DNA of 64,000 nt from a bacterium (GCA_022774325.1 JALFNN010000039.1:1-64000), one strand, 5' to 3'; counted from the first letter of the stretch, positions 7,950 to 17,816 are shown. Numbers and translations: made by a program. Notes: a model not told the origin generated them from the sequence alone.

Positions 7950-9083
7950 TCATTTTAAAGTATGTGTATAGTTGTTCAGTTCATTCAGGAGTCGGATGTT
8001 ATTCTGGGGAGACATGATGCAGAAGCGGATGTATTCGCCTTTGAGCTGTTCGAAGGTGGAACAGTCGCGTATCATGAGGCCCTGGCGGATGAGGTGATCG
8101 AAGGCTTCCTGGGAGGTGAGGCCGGGGGTGAGCAGGCGGACCAGGATGAAATTGGCGTAGGCCGGGTAGGTTTTCAGGTGGCTGTTGCCTGCCAATGTTT
8201 CCAGCATGCGGGCGCGTTCGCTAAGGATCAGGGAGCGGGTTCTGGAAATATAGGATTCGTCGGTGAGCATGAGCCTGCCGGCGAGTGCGCCGATGCTGCT
8301 AAGGCTCCATGGGTTCTGCATCTGGATCAGGGATGAGAGAAAATCGTAGTTGCTAGTGGCACCGTAGCCCAGGCGCAGTCCGGGGGCTGCAAAGAATTTG
8401 GAGACGCCGCGCAGAACCATTAGTTCGGGATAGTCCGGGACGAGCTGCATGGCGGTGATCTCACTGATGTCGGGAGCAAATTCAACATAGGTTTCATCGA
8501 TCATGAGAAAGCTTCCGGCACTGCGGCAAGTTTCCAGTATGGTGCGAATCTCTTCCTTGCTGAGGGCGGAGGAGGTCGGATTATTCGGGTTGCAGATGAT
8601 GACAAGATCGTAGTCATTTTCCCGGATCGTACGGCAAAAATCCGGAATATCCAGATGGAAATCCAGTTCTTCTTTTAAATTATAATAGAAAAGAGTGCTT
8701 TCTGTAAGGGTAAGCTCCCGGCTGTATTCGGAATAGGTAGGGCCGAGAAGCAGCGCTTTTTTGGGGCGTCTAGTCTGAATGAGAAGTGAAATGAGTTCCG
8801 TGGAGCCATTTCCGACGATGATATGTTCCGGAGATGGAGTTTTGGCATCACAGGAACCGTGTGTGCCAAGATATTGGCTGATCGCAGTCTTTAGTTCGGT
8901 GTAATTCCGGTCAGGGTATGAGGACAGGACATCCAGATTCGCGGCGAGCTGTTCTTTTACGTAGGAAGAAAGTCCGAGTGGGTTGACATTTGCTCCAAAG
9001 CTTACGATCTGCTCTTTTGGTATGTGGTAATAGGCCTCGACCGCTTCCAGATCGCTGCCGTGAAATTGTGGTTTTGTATTCAT
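7950..9083 (-). CDS. PLP-dependent aminotransferase, HisC/CobD-like
   Basis: 377 residues from ATG 9083 with AGGAGA upstream on the - strand. Fold type I aminotransferase: N-terminal substrate loop FGANVNPLG, the PLP pocket (GNGSTELI near residue 92, NPNNPTS near 165, DETYVEF near 197) and the Schiff-base lysine in RGVSKFFAAPGLRLGYG. The start (FHGSDLEAVEAYYHIPKEQI) resembles a clade annotated as histidinol-phosphate aminotransferase or threonine-phosphate decarboxylase (CobD). No his or cob genes are nearby, so the substrate remains open. It is divergent from the DUF5717 gene and has its own terminator. It is the only long - strand gene in the first 30 kb. Confidence 0.8.
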   Translation of the reverse strand: MNTKPQFHGSDLEAVEAYYHIPKEQIVSFGANVNPLGLSSYVKEQLAANLDVLSSYPDRNYTELKTAISQYLGTHGSCDAKTPSPEHIIVGNGSTELISLLIQTRRPKKALLLGPTYSEYSRELTLTESTLFYYNLKEELDFHLDIPDFCRTIRENDYDLVIICNPNNPTSSALSKEEIRTILETCRSAGSFLMIDETYVEFAPDISEITAMQLVPDYPELMVLRGVSKFFAAPGLRLGYGATSNYDFLSSLIQMQNPWSLSSIGALAGRLMLTDESYISRTRSLILSERARMLETLAGNSHLKTYPAYANFILVRLLTPGLTSQEAFDHLIRQGLMIRDCSTFEQLKGEYIRFCIMSPQNNIRLLNELNNYTHTLK

Positions 9084-9126
9084 AATATAGTTCTCCTTTT
9101 CTGAAGTACGTTTTTTCAGATTTGCG

Positions 9127-9155
9127 TTGCCTGATAAGTCGAATAATGTTATAAT
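9127..9155 (+). promoter_or_regulatory. Promoter of the DUF5717-DUF5716-TPR cassette
   Basis: TTGCCT (9127-9132), 17 bases, TATAAT (9150-9155) preceded by TGT, which makes an extended -10. It is in the divergent intergenic region 52 bases before the DUF5717 start. Confidence 0.65.
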
Positions 9156-9207
9156 TCATTATAATGCCTTTTTGAAAAAATGCAATGCAAGAAGTAGGTG
9201 GCTTAGC

Positions 9208-12200
9208 ATGAAGAATAAAATTAAACGATTTTCCAAGGGAGATTTTGGCATGGCCAGACCGGATATTGTACTTCCGGAGACGAATCTCGTACTGACAATT
9301 GGAGAAGGTGAAGTGTATCGCGGATGCTTTACCCTGAAGAACAGGAAAGAAGGAGATATCAGAGGACTTGTATATCCTTCTTCTTTTCGTGTACATCTTG
9401 ATGAACAGGGATTTGAGGGAAATCCGGTAGAAATCTGGTTCACATATGACGGGAAGGGACTGAAGCCGGGACATGTAGAATCAGGGAAATTTACGATCGT
9501 GTGCAGTGGCGGAGAATTTGAAGTAACATACACTGTGATTATAGAGAAACCATATATCATGACTTCTTATGGAAAGGTGCAGAATACCCGTGATTTTAAG
9601 AAACTGGCACTTCAGGATTTTACAGAGGCTCAGAGACTGTTCCGTTCCAGAGATTTCTATGAAGTGATTAAGTATGAAGAGCCGCGGATCCGCGCCCTTT
9701 ATGATAATATGCGAAAATGGTCGCTGGGCGAACAGGCAATGGAAGAGTTTCTGGTGGGAATCAAGCAGAAAGAGTGCATTTTCCTGACAATGGGAAGGAC
9801 TCAGAGAACGTTCCGTAACCTGAAGGAAGCGACGAAAGAGATCATTCATTTTACAAAGAATACCTGGGGATATATGCCGGTGAGAGTCCATGTGGACGGG
9901 AAGTTTATCCAGATTGCAAGAGACAATTTTTCGACAGATGATTTTGTCGGAAATCTGTATGATTTCAGCTATATCATCCATCCGGAGAAGACCCATGCCG
10001 GGAACAATTACGGAAAGATCGTGTTTGAGAGTCCGTATGAATCACTGACCTATGAGATCATGGTGGCGGATCACAAGGATCATGCGGAAGACCACAGAGA
10101 TGCGGATATGATCTTTGCAGAGGTGATGAAGGAGTTTCTCGCCAGCATGTCGGGAAGAATTCCGGTAAAAGAATGGGCGGAACATACGAGAGAGAAGCTC
10201 TCGAAGCTGGATATCTACACGGGCGAAGGCGATGTGTATCCGCTGATCGATGCACATATGCATCTGCTCTGCGGAGAGGTCAGCGAGGCAAATGATATTC
10301 TGGACGACTATAATTACAGTCGTTTCGGGATTGGAAAGGATGCAATCGTTTCTGCATATTACCTGTATCTTACAGCCTTGATCCGCAAGACAGGAAGCCA
10401 TGTAAATCGAGTGGTGGAAGAACTGAATAAAGCATATATGAAGCGGCCTAGATCATGGCAGCTTGTCTGTATGCTGGTCGAGATCGATCCGGAATATAAG
10501 AATTACAGCAAGAGACTCCACGTTCTGGAACGACACTACTATAACGGAGCGAATCAGATCATCCTTTACTGGCAGGCATACCGCTGTTTCCTGGAACATC
10601 CGACTTCGCTGAAGAAGCTCGGCTCTTTTGAGGTGCAGATCCTGAATTTCGCTGTGAAATATAAATTACTCACCAAGGACATTGCGCTTTATATGGCAAA
10701 TCTTGCGACGCAGCAGAGAAATTACGACAAGAATCTGGATCGGGTCCTTCGAAAAGTGTATGCGATGTATCCGGATACCATGATTCTCACTGCAATTTGT
10801 ACATTGCTCATCCGCGGAAACAGAACGACTCCGGATTGCTTTGAATGGTATGAAAAAGCAGTCGAAGCCGATCTTAAGATTGCGCAGCTGTATGAGTATT
10901 ATATGATGACGATCGACGATGATCATCTCAAAAAAGAATTTCCGAAATCGGTATATCTGTATTTTATGCATGGAAATAATCTGAATTATAAAAAAGCGGC
11001 GGTACTGTATGCGAATATGATTTCCTATCAGGATGAGACAGGACCATTGTATGCAGCGTATCGTGAACAGATGGAGCGTTTTGCGTGGGAGCAGCTGGAA
11101 CAGCGGAGAATCAATGAGGCGCTGCGGATCATTTACAAACGCTGCTGCACCGAGCGTGATATGACACCGGAACGGATGAAGGCGATGTACGATATCTGTC
11201 ATGCTTACGAAGTAAAAACGCCTATGAAGAATATGGCGTATATCCTGGTTCTGGAACCGGATGGGACGATTGGACAGAGAGTGGCCTATAATCCTGCCGG
11301 AACGATCGTTTACTTATACAGTAAAGACTCTCGGATCGTGTGGGAGTCCAAGGAAGGAAGGCATTATGTGGATTCGATTCCTTATGATACAATCCGGCTG
11401 TTTTATGAAAGCCGTTATATGGAAATTTTCCGCAAATACCAGCTTGAAAACGGCGATGGTGGATACAAGAGAGAACAGGAAGAATTAAACTGGAAGAGTA
11501 TCCGTGAATATGGAATAGATGCGTTTGAGGAAGCGGATATTTTCCGCCTCTGCAGTATGCGGATCCGGGAAGAAGGATATGAGGAAGACGATTTCCTGAG
11601 TTATGTATGCTTTGAACTCTTTAAACGAGATCAGTATGATAAAGTGACACTGACGTATCTTTCCGAATACTATTGCGGCGCTACGGAAGATATGAAGAAA
11701 TTGTGGCATAAGGCGAGAGATTACGATATTACCACTTATAAACTGTCAGAGCGTATCATCACGCAGATGCTTTTCTCTGAAATGATGTTCGGAGAAGAAG
11801 AAATTTTTGCGGATTATTATGAGGGCCGCACCTATTTCCGCCTGAAACAGGCATATCTGGCCTATGTATCGCGCGAGTATGTGGTATGCGGGCGTCAGGT
11901 AAAAGGATGCGTTTTTACGATTATTGCAAATGAATACCGGAAGGAAGAGGAACTGGCCGACATCTGTAAGATCGCTCTTCTGAAATACTATTCCAGCCGG
12001 GAAGTGCACAAGGAACTGGAGCCGATGCTGAGAGAGTTTCTGAGAGAAATGTGTGAAAAGCAGGTTTTCTTTTCATTCTATTTGAACTATCCCGAAACCT
12101 GGCTGAGAGAAGTACAGCTTTATGACAAGACGATGATCGAATATCATGCGAAACCGGGCAGCAAAGTGACGGTATCTTATCAGATCAGGAAAGATGGCAA

Positions 12201-12492
12201 CGACAGTCTGAATTATCAGCAGGAAGCATTAACGCCTGCATATGAAGATACTTATATTAAGACCTGGATTCTCTTTGGAGACGAATCGCTCCGGTATTAT
12301 TTTACTGAAACCGGAAATGGAGAAGTTACGGTAACGGAGAAACATGTCTATGAACCAAAGCAGGTGAAGCCGATCGGCCGTTACGGAAGGCTGAATGATA
12401 TGGTCGGATTGAAAGAAGACGCATTGCAGATCGCCATGACCGAATATGCTGCGGAACTGGCGCTGGCGGAAGACATTTTCGTCGCTTATTAA
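9208..12492 (+). CDS. DUF5717 family giant repeat protein, function unknown
   Basis: 1094 residues from ATG 9208, chosen because AGGTGG lies 7 bases upstream; the upstream in-frame codons overlap the promoter. No signal peptide or membrane segment is visible, so it is cytoplasmic. Residues 1-115 look all-beta, Ig/MSP-like (LVLTIGEGEVYRGCFTLKN to FEVTYTVIIEKPY). Roughly 125-950 is a long alpha-helical array rich in Tyr/Leu/Arg that reads like degenerate TPR/SEL repeats (AYYLYLTALIRKT, YMKRPRSWQLVCMLVEIDP). Residues about 965-1040 return to beta strands (MIEYHAKPGSKVTVSYQIRKDG). The family name is recognised from memory; function is undescribed as far as I know. It is the first gene of a three-gene unit with DUF5716 and a TPR-like protein. 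Confidence 0.8.
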   Translation: MKNKIKRFSKGDFGMARPDIVLPETNLVLTIGEGEVYRGCFTLKNRKEGDIRGLVYPSSFRVHLDEQGFEGNPVEIWFTYDGKGLKPGHVESGKFTIVCSGGEFEVTYTVIIEKPYIMTSYGKVQNTRDFKKLALQDFTEAQRLFRSRDFYEVIKYEEPRIRALYDNMRKWSLGEQAMEEFLVGIKQKECIFLTMGRTQRTFRNLKEATKEIIHFTKNTWGYMPVRVHVDGKFIQIARDNFSTDDFVGNLYDFSYIIHPEKTHAGNNYGKIVFESPYESLTYEIMVADHKDHAEDHRDADMIFAEVMKEFLASMSGRIPVKEWAEHTREKLSKLDIYTGEGDVYPLIDAHMHLLCGEVSEANDILDDYNYSRFGIGKDAIVSAYYLYLTALIRKTGSHVNRVVEELNKAYMKRPRSWQLVCMLVEIDPEYKNYSKRLHVLERHYYNGANQIILYWQAYRCFLEHPTSLKKLGSFEVQILNFAVKYKLLTKDIALYMANLATQQRNYDKNLDRVLRKVYAMYPDTMILTAICTLLIRGNRTTPDCFEWYEKAVEADLKIAQLYEYYMMTIDDDHLKKEFPKSVYLYFMHGNNLNYKKAAVLYANMISYQDETGPLYAAYREQMERFAWEQLEQRRINEALRIIYKRCCTERDMTPERMKAMYDICHAYEVKTPMKNMAYILVLEPDGTIGQRVAYNPAGTIVYLYSKDSRIVWESKEGRHYVDSIPYDTIRLFYESRYMEIFRKYQLENGDGGYKREQEELNWKSIREYGIDAFEEADIFRLCSMRIREEGYEEDDFLSYVCFELFKRDQYDKVTLTYLSEYYCGATEDMKKLWHKARDYDITTYKLSERIITQMLFSEMMFGEEEIFADYYEGRTYFRLKQAYLAYVSREYVVCGRQVKGCVFTIIANEYRKEEELADICKIALLKYYSSREVHKELEPMLREFLREMCEKQVFFSFYLNYPETWLREVQLYDKTMIEYHAKPGSKVTVSYQIRKDGNDSLNYQQEALTPAYEDTYIKTWILFGDESLRYYFTETGNGEVTVTEKHVYEPKQVKPIGRYGRLNDMVGLKEDALQIAMTEYAAELALAEDIFVAY

Positions 12493-12558
12493 ATGAAATT
12501 ACGGAGTTAAGGTCTTTTGCCCCACGATGCTTACGGATAATTTAAGGAGGAATACTTC

Positions 12559-13842
12559 ATGTCACATGGAAGTATCATAGGATACGATATTAATTCGAAG
12601 ATTTGCCAGATCAGTTTTCTGAATGAAGAAACGCAGGAACCGGATACACTGGATACCGGGTCGGAGAATCATCAGATCCCGCTGGCAATGACATATTATA
12701 AAGAAGTGTGGACATATGGAAAAAATGCGAAAAGAATGGGCAGTGTACGCGGGAGTGTGCAGGTTACCGATATCTGGGAGAAAGCACTGAAAAAGGAACG
12801 GCTTCAGATTGCGGGAGAAGAGTTTGAAGCGGTATGGCTTCTGGCAGAATTTATACGGCAGACGCTGCAGTCTTTTGAAAAGATAGAAAGTATCACTTTT
12901 ACTGTACCGGAGATGAGCGAGGATATTCGTTATTTAATGAAAGGAATCGGGCAGAAACTGGGTGTTATGAAGGAAAATATTTACGTTCAGGATTATAAAG
13001 AAAGTTTCTGCCATTATATGTTTAACCAGCCCAAGGAACTATGGCAGTATGAATCGGCACTTTTCTATTGTGATCAGGATGTGATACGTGCTTTTATGCT
13101 TCGGGAGCTGAAGACCGGTTACCGGAAAGGAAAGGAAAGCTTTGTGACGGTCGATAAAGTGGCAGAAGCGCAGATGGAAGAGCTGGAATCCGTGTATCCG
13201 GTTTTAAATGTGGATAAGGCGAAAGCAGCAGATGAACATTTCAAAAGCTTTATTCAAAGCGTGTTTGATAAGAAAGTGGTTTCCTCCGTCTTCCTGACCG
13301 GTGACGGGTTTGAGAATAACTGGTATCCGAATTCGCTGAGAGTTCTCTGCAACGGACGAAGAGCCTTTATGGGAAACAATCTCTACAGCAAAGGTGCATG
13401 CTATACGGCGATGCAGCGCAGTATGGATCTGATCGACGGACCGGTCTACCTGGATGAGACGAAGATGACGGAACAGATCTGTCTGAAAATGCGCAGCCGG
13501 GGAGAAGAAGGGTGGTATCCACTGGTTGCGTGGGGATCACACTGGTATGAATCGGACCGGCAGTGTGAGGTGCTGTTGGAGGATAATCAGGATATCGAGA
13601 TTCATATCGAATCTCTGGTAACGGGAAAGCTCCGTGTGGAGACGGTTTCACTGGAAGGGCTTCCGGAACGTAAGAATTATGCCTTGCGGCTTCGGATACG
13701 CACGATGTTCACCGATGAACGGACCTGCCACATAACATTTGAGGATGTGGGATTCGGAGAATTCTTCCCGCCGACAGGATTTTTTACGGAAAAAGTGATT
13801 GAATTAGGAGGAAGCAATGGGCAGTTTAATTCTTTGTCATAA
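12559..13842 (+). CDS. DUF5716 family, Hsp70/actin-like protein
   Basis: 427 residues, ATG 12559 with AAGGAGG upstream. The N terminus IIGYDINSKICQISF resembles the phosphate-1 strand of the Hsp70/actin ATPase fold. FLTGDGFENNW (about 245-255) resembles the adenosine motif, and RAFMGNNLYSKGACYTA (269-285) the end of subdomain II. The expected second phosphate loop is poor: LFYCDQDVIRAFML (about 168-181) lacks the usual DxGGG. Residues about 330-415 resemble an Hsp70 beta substrate-binding domain (VLLEDNQDIEIHI, GLPERKNYALRLRI, FEDVGFGEFFPPTG). I infer a chaperone-like or filament-like adaptor, perhaps with weak or no ATPase. The next gene starts within its last 26 bases. Confidence 0.75.
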   Translation: MSHGSIIGYDINSKICQISFLNEETQEPDTLDTGSENHQIPLAMTYYKEVWTYGKNAKRMGSVRGSVQVTDIWEKALKKERLQIAGEEFEAVWLLAEFIRQTLQSFEKIESITFTVPEMSEDIRYLMKGIGQKLGVMKENIYVQDYKESFCHYMFNQPKELWQYESALFYCDQDVIRAFMLRELKTGYRKGKESFVTVDKVAEAQMEELESVYPVLNVDKAKAADEHFKSFIQSVFDKKVVSSVFLTGDGFENNWYPNSLRVLCNGRRAFMGNNLYSKGACYTAMQRSMDLIDGPVYLDETKMTEQICLKMRSRGEEGWYPLVAWGSHWYESDRQCEVLLEDNQDIEIHIESLVTGKLRVETVSLEGLPERKNYALRLRIRTMFTDERTCHITFEDVGFGEFFPPTGFFTEKVIELGGSNGQFNSLS

Positions 13843-14578
13843 AAAACGCGCGAAGCATCCATATGAAATAACCCGTATCCACAAGCGGATTTATACAATT
13901 GAAGAGCTGTGCTATTACCTCTGTAATAACCTGTATCTGATTGATTATACGATTATCAACGAACAGCTTTGCCGCTGGATCCGGGATGAACTGGAATTGG
14001 TTTCGTTGGCGGAGTCTTTGATGGAAATGTTGAAAAATCATGTTTCTGTGGAGCAGTTTGTACTGTATGTCCTGAACGATGCCAAGATATATACTCAGGG
14101 CGAACTGGCTCATATTCAGAATGTGCTCGAAAAGTTGAAAAACCAGAAAGAAGTGGAACGCCAGAAATACAAGGCTGACACACTTATGGAAAGTGGAGAG
14201 TTGGAGTCCGCGATTCTTGTCTATATGTCGATCGTGAACAGTGAGCGGGATGACAGCGTGGACAAACGTTTTTATGGAAGAGTATATGCCTGTCTTGCGA
14301 GTGCATATGGAAGAGCGTTTCTTTACGAGGAATCCGCCAGGATGTACGAGAAGGCATATAAGATATGTGAAGACAGCCGGATGCTGGAAGGATATGTCTA
14401 TGCCTGCTACCGGTATATGCCGGTGGACGAGTATCAGAAAATGATCTCAGGAAACCAGATTTTCCTTGAAGTGGATAATAAACTTGCAGAAAAAATTGCC
14501 AGGGAAAAGGGAAAAATTTCGTTAAAGGCATCGCCGGAGCTTCTGGAAGAGTGGAAGAGAGAATACAGAAGAGGGTAA
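13817..14578 (+). CDS. TPR-like helical protein of the DUF5716/5717 cassette
   Basis: 253 residues, ATG 13817, preceded by TTAGGAGGAAGCA; it overlaps the DUF5716 gene by 26 bases in another frame, so the two are probably translationally coupled. The first 110 residues are helical (IYTIEELCYYLCNNLYLIDY to AHIQNVLEKLKNQKEVERQK). From about residue 115 two or more TPR-type helical hairpins follow: KADTLMESGELESAILVYMSI, CLASAYGRAFLYEESARMYEKA, with the G/A-x-x-Y/F/L spacing of TPRs. No catalytic motif, signal peptide or membrane segment is visible. It is likely an assembly or scaffold partner of the two preceding proteins. I recognise no named family. Confidence 0.75.
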   Translation: MGSLILCHKKRAKHPYEITRIHKRIYTIEELCYYLCNNLYLIDYTIINEQLCRWIRDELELVSLAESLMEMLKNHVSVEQFVLYVLNDAKIYTQGELAHIQNVLEKLKNQKEVERQKYKADTLMESGELESAILVYMSIVNSERDDSVDKRFYGRVYACLASAYGRAFLYEESARMYEKAYKICEDSRMLEGYVYACYRYMPVDEYQKMISGNQIFLEVDNKLAEKIAREKGKISLKASPELLEEWKREYRRG

Positions 14579-14584
14579 AAAAGA

Positions 14585-14613
14585 TTGATTTTCTATATTC
14601 GGTGTATTATACT
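14585..14613 (+). promoter_or_regulatory. Promoter of purF
   Basis: TTGATT (14585-14590), 17-base spacer, TATACT (14608-14613), 65 bases before the purF ATG. No PurR box or purine riboswitch aptamer is apparent in the short leader. Confidence 0.65.
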
Positions 14614-14677
14614 CTCTTTGTAATAAGAATTAATATGAAAAATTGACTACATTCAATTGAACAGGAGAGACAGACCA

Positions 14678-16108
14678 ATGAGCAGACTTGAAAGAGTTGA
14701 GACAGGATTAGGCGAAGAGTGCGGTGTGTTTGGAGCTTACGATATGGATGGTGGAGATGTCGCGCCGTCGGTGTATTATGGGCTATTTGCTTTGCAGCAC
14801 CGTGGACAGGAGAGCTGCGGTATTGCAGTGACCGATACGTATGGAAAGCGGAAAGTGCTCTTCAAAAAAGGGCTTGGGTTGGTCAATGAGGTTTTTGATG
14901 AAGAATGCCTGGAAGGCCTGAAGGGGAATCTTGGGGTAGGCCATGTAAGGTATTCTACGGCAGGCGGTACAAGAGCTGAGAATGCGCAGCCGCTTGTCAT
15001 TAATTATGTGAAAGGAACTCTTGCAATCGCGCATAACGGGAATCTGACGAATGCGGTGGAACTCCGGCATGAACTGGAATATACGGGAGCTATTTTTCAG
15101 ACAACGATCGATTCCGAAGTGATCGCATATCATATTGCAAGAGAACGTCTGAAGACACCGAATGCCGAGATGGCGGTGAAGAATGCCATGGGGAAGATTA
15201 AAGGTGCGTATGCGCTGGTGGTCTCCAGTCCCCGTAAGATGATCGGGGCAAGAGATCCGTTCGGATTCAAACCGCTTTGTATCGGAAAACGTGATAATAC
15301 GTGGTTCCTTGCTTCAGAAAGCTGTGCACTGGCTGCTGTGGGGGCAGAGTTTGTGCGCGATGTAGAGCCGGGAGAAATCGTGAGCTTTACGAAAAATGGA
15401 GTTACTTCGGATAAGAGTATGGCGATCGCACCGGAGAAACAGGCGAGATGTATTTTTGAATACATCTATTTTGCAAGAATGGACAGCACGATCGATAATG
15501 TCAACGTTTACCATTCCCGTATCATTGCCGGGAAAGCGCTGGCTGAATCGTATCCGGTTGAGGCGGATCTTGTGGTAGGTGTTCCGGATTCGGGACTTGT
15601 TGCTGCAAAGGGGTATTCCGAACAGTCGGGAATTCCCTACGGAATGGCATTCCATAAAAACAGCTATGTGGGCAGAACGTTCATTAAACCGAAGCAGAGT
15701 CAGAGAGAATCCAGCGTTAAGATCAAGCTGAATGTAATTGAAGAAGTGGTGCGCGGAAAGCGGATCGTTATGGTGGATGATTCCATCGTGCGTGGGACAA
15801 CCTGCGCAAATATTATCAAAATGCTGAAAAAAGCCGGCGCAAAGGAAGTACATGTGAGGATCAGTTCTCCGCCGTTTTTGTATCCGTGCTATTTTGGAAC
15901 CGATGTGCCTTCGAATGAACAGCTGATCGCACATTCGCATACAACCGAGCAGATTCGTGAAATGATTGGGGCCGATTCACTTGGTTATATGGAAATTGCG
16001 AAATTGAAAGATATGGTAGGCGATCTGTCATACTGTGATGCCTGCTTTACCGGCAGCTATCCGATGGAAGTGCCGGGAAAAGATGTTTCACATGCGTTTG
16101 AGGAATAA
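14678..16108 (+). CDS. purF: Amidophosphoribosyltransferase
   Basis: 476 residues from ATG 14678 (AGGAGA 9 bases upstream; the in-frame TTG 14657 is rejected). It catalyses the first step of de novo purine synthesis, PRPP plus glutamine to phosphoribosylamine. The class II glutaminase nucleophile is Cys15 in GEECGVFGAY, preceded by a 14-residue propeptide that must be removed. The C-terminal half has the PRPP loop IVMVDDSIVRGTT. Cysteines in ARCIFEYIYF and DLSYCDACFTGSYP match the 4Fe-4S ligand positions of the Bacillus-type oxygen-sensitive enzyme. purB follows 59 bases downstream; the rest of the pur pathway is not in the window. Confidence 0.96.
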   Translation: MSRLERVETGLGEECGVFGAYDMDGGDVAPSVYYGLFALQHRGQESCGIAVTDTYGKRKVLFKKGLGLVNEVFDEECLEGLKGNLGVGHVRYSTAGGTRAENAQPLVINYVKGTLAIAHNGNLTNAVELRHELEYTGAIFQTTIDSEVIAYHIARERLKTPNAEMAVKNAMGKIKGAYALVVSSPRKMIGARDPFGFKPLCIGKRDNTWFLASESCALAAVGAEFVRDVEPGEIVSFTKNGVTSDKSMAIAPEKQARCIFEYIYFARMDSTIDNVNVYHSRIIAGKALAESYPVEADLVVGVPDSGLVAAKGYSEQSGIPYGMAFHKNSYVGRTFIKPKQSQRESSVKIKLNVIEEVVRGKRIVMVDDSIVRGTTCANIIKMLKKAGAKEVHVRISSPPFLYPCYFGTDVPSNEQLIAHSHTTEQIREMIGADSLGYMEIAKLKDMVGDLSYCDACFTGSYPMEVPGKDVSHAFEE

Positions 16109-16167
16109 TTGATTTATTCCCGAATGCATTCAAATATGAAAAGTATATGATAAGAGAGGAAGAAACT

Positions 16168-17601
16168 ATGGGATACGACAGATATCAAAGTCCGCTTTCC
16201 GAGCGGTATGCAAGCAAGGAGATGCAGTATATTTTTTCTCCGGATATGAAGTTCAGAACCTGGAGAAAGCTGTGGATCGCTCTGGCTGAGACAGAAAAAG
16301 AACTGGGACTTAATATTACGGACGAACAGATTGAAGAGCTGAAGAGCCACGCGGATGACATTAATTACGAAGTGGCCAAGGAAAGAGAAAAAATCGTGCG
16401 CCATGACGTTATGTCACATGTGTATGCATATGGACAGCAATGCCCGAAAGCAAAAGGAATCATTCATCTTGGAGCTACTTCCTGCTATGTCGGCGATAAT
16501 ACCGATATCATCATTATGTCAGAAGCTTTGAAGCTTGTGAAAAAGAAACTGGTAAATGTAATTGACGAGCTCTCCAGATTTGCGGATCAGTATAAGAGTC
16601 TGCCGACACTTGCATTTACTCATTTTCAGCCGGCGCAGCCGACCACGGTGGGAAAGAGAGCAACACTCTGGATGCAGGAATTCACCATGGATCTTGCTGA
16701 TCTTGACTATGTTCTCGGAAGCCTGAAGCTTCTCGGATCAAAAGGAACGACCGGAACCCAGGCAAGTTTTCTGGAGCTGTTCGAGGGAGATCAGGAGAAG
16801 ATCGATAAGATTGATCCGATGATCGCCCAGAAGATGGGATTCGAGGCATGCTATCCCGTATCCGGACAGACTTATTCCCGTAAAGTTGATACCCGGGTAA
16901 TGAATGTCCTTGCCGGAATCGCAGCAAGTGCACATAAATTCTCCAATGACATCCGTCTCCTTCAGCATTTGAAAGAGGTAGAAGAGCCGTTTGAGAAGAC
17001 ACAGATCGGTTCTTCCGCAATGGCATACAAGAGAAATCCGATGAGAAGTGAACGAATCGCATCTTTGTCAAGATATGTGATGGTTGATGCACTGAATCCT
17101 GCGATTACTTCTGCCACACAATGGTTTGAAAGAACACTGGATGATTCTGCAAATAAACGTCTCAGCATTCCGGAAGGCTTCCTTGCGATCGACGGTATTC
17201 TGGATCTTTGCTTGAATGTTGTGGATGGACTGGTTGTATATCCGAAAGTTATTGAAAAACGTCTGATGTCTGAGCTCCCGTTTATGGCTACAGAGAATAT
17301 CATGATGGATGCAGTAAAAGCCGGTGGAGACCGTCAGGAACTTCATGAAAGAATCCGTGAGCTTTCTATGGAAGCAGGGCGTAATGTAAAAGAAAAAGGA
17401 CTGGACAACAATCTTCTGGAACTGATTGCGCAGGACGATGCGTTCAACCTGAGCCTTGAAGATCTTCAGAAGACCATGGATCCTTCTAAATATGTAGGAC
17501 GTTCTCCTGAACAGGTGGATGCATTCCTGAAAAATGTAATTGCGCCTATTCTGGAAGAGAATAAAGAACTTCTTGGAGTCAAAGCCGAAATCAATGTATA
17601 G
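16168..17601 (+). CDS. purB: Adenylosuccinate lyase
   Basis: 477 residues from ATG 16168, with GAGAGGAAG just upstream. It removes fumarate from SAICAR and from adenylosuccinate, two steps of AMP synthesis. Fumarase/aspartase superfamily signature GSSAMAYKRNPMRSE (near residues 280-294) contains the flexible catalytic loop; HLGATSCYVGDN (about 105) and THFQPAQPTTVGKR (about 152) supply other active-site residues. Length fits the family. It follows purF, probably in one transcription unit, and ends before a clear terminator at 17678. Confidence 0.95.
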   Translation: MGYDRYQSPLSERYASKEMQYIFSPDMKFRTWRKLWIALAETEKELGLNITDEQIEELKSHADDINYEVAKEREKIVRHDVMSHVYAYGQQCPKAKGIIHLGATSCYVGDNTDIIIMSEALKLVKKKLVNVIDELSRFADQYKSLPTLAFTHFQPAQPTTVGKRATLWMQEFTMDLADLDYVLGSLKLLGSKGTTGTQASFLELFEGDQEKIDKIDPMIAQKMGFEACYPVSGQTYSRKVDTRVMNVLAGIAASAHKFSNDIRLLQHLKEVEEPFEKTQIGSSAMAYKRNPMRSERIASLSRYVMVDALNPAITSATQWFERTLDDSANKRLSIPEGFLAIDGILDLCLNVVDGLVVYPKVIEKRLMSELPFMATENIMMDAVKAGGDRQELHERIRELSMEAGRNVKEKGLDNNLLELIAQDDAFNLSLEDLQKTMDPSKYVGRSPEQVDAFLKNVIAPILEENKELLGVKAEINV

Positions 17602-17677
17602 TGGTCAGATTGTTAAAAGTTTGGATATATTGACGAAAATTAAGAAATAGAAAAAATCTATAATAAAATCGTAATGT

Positions 17678-17712
17678 GCCAAACCGCGTAAAATGGGCGG
17701 TTTGGCATTTTT
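17678..17712 (+). terminator. Terminator of purF-purB
   Basis: GCCAAACCGC (17678-17687) and GCGGTTTGGC (17697-17706) form a perfect 10-base stem, followed by ATTTTT. Confidence 0.85.
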
Positions 17713-17787
17713 GTTGGATTATATGACAATTTTAACATTTTGCAAAAAGACAATATGCACAAAAATGATTGTTTTGAACAAAAAAAC

Positions 17788-17816
17788 TTGAATAAATTAG
17801 ACAAATACGATATTAT
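17788..17816 (+). promoter_or_regulatory. Promoter of the AGCS symporter gene
   Basis: TTGAAT (17788-17793), 17-base spacer, TATTAT (17811-17816), 58 bases before the GTG start. The leader is AT-rich and has no aptamer that I recognise. Confidence 0.65.
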
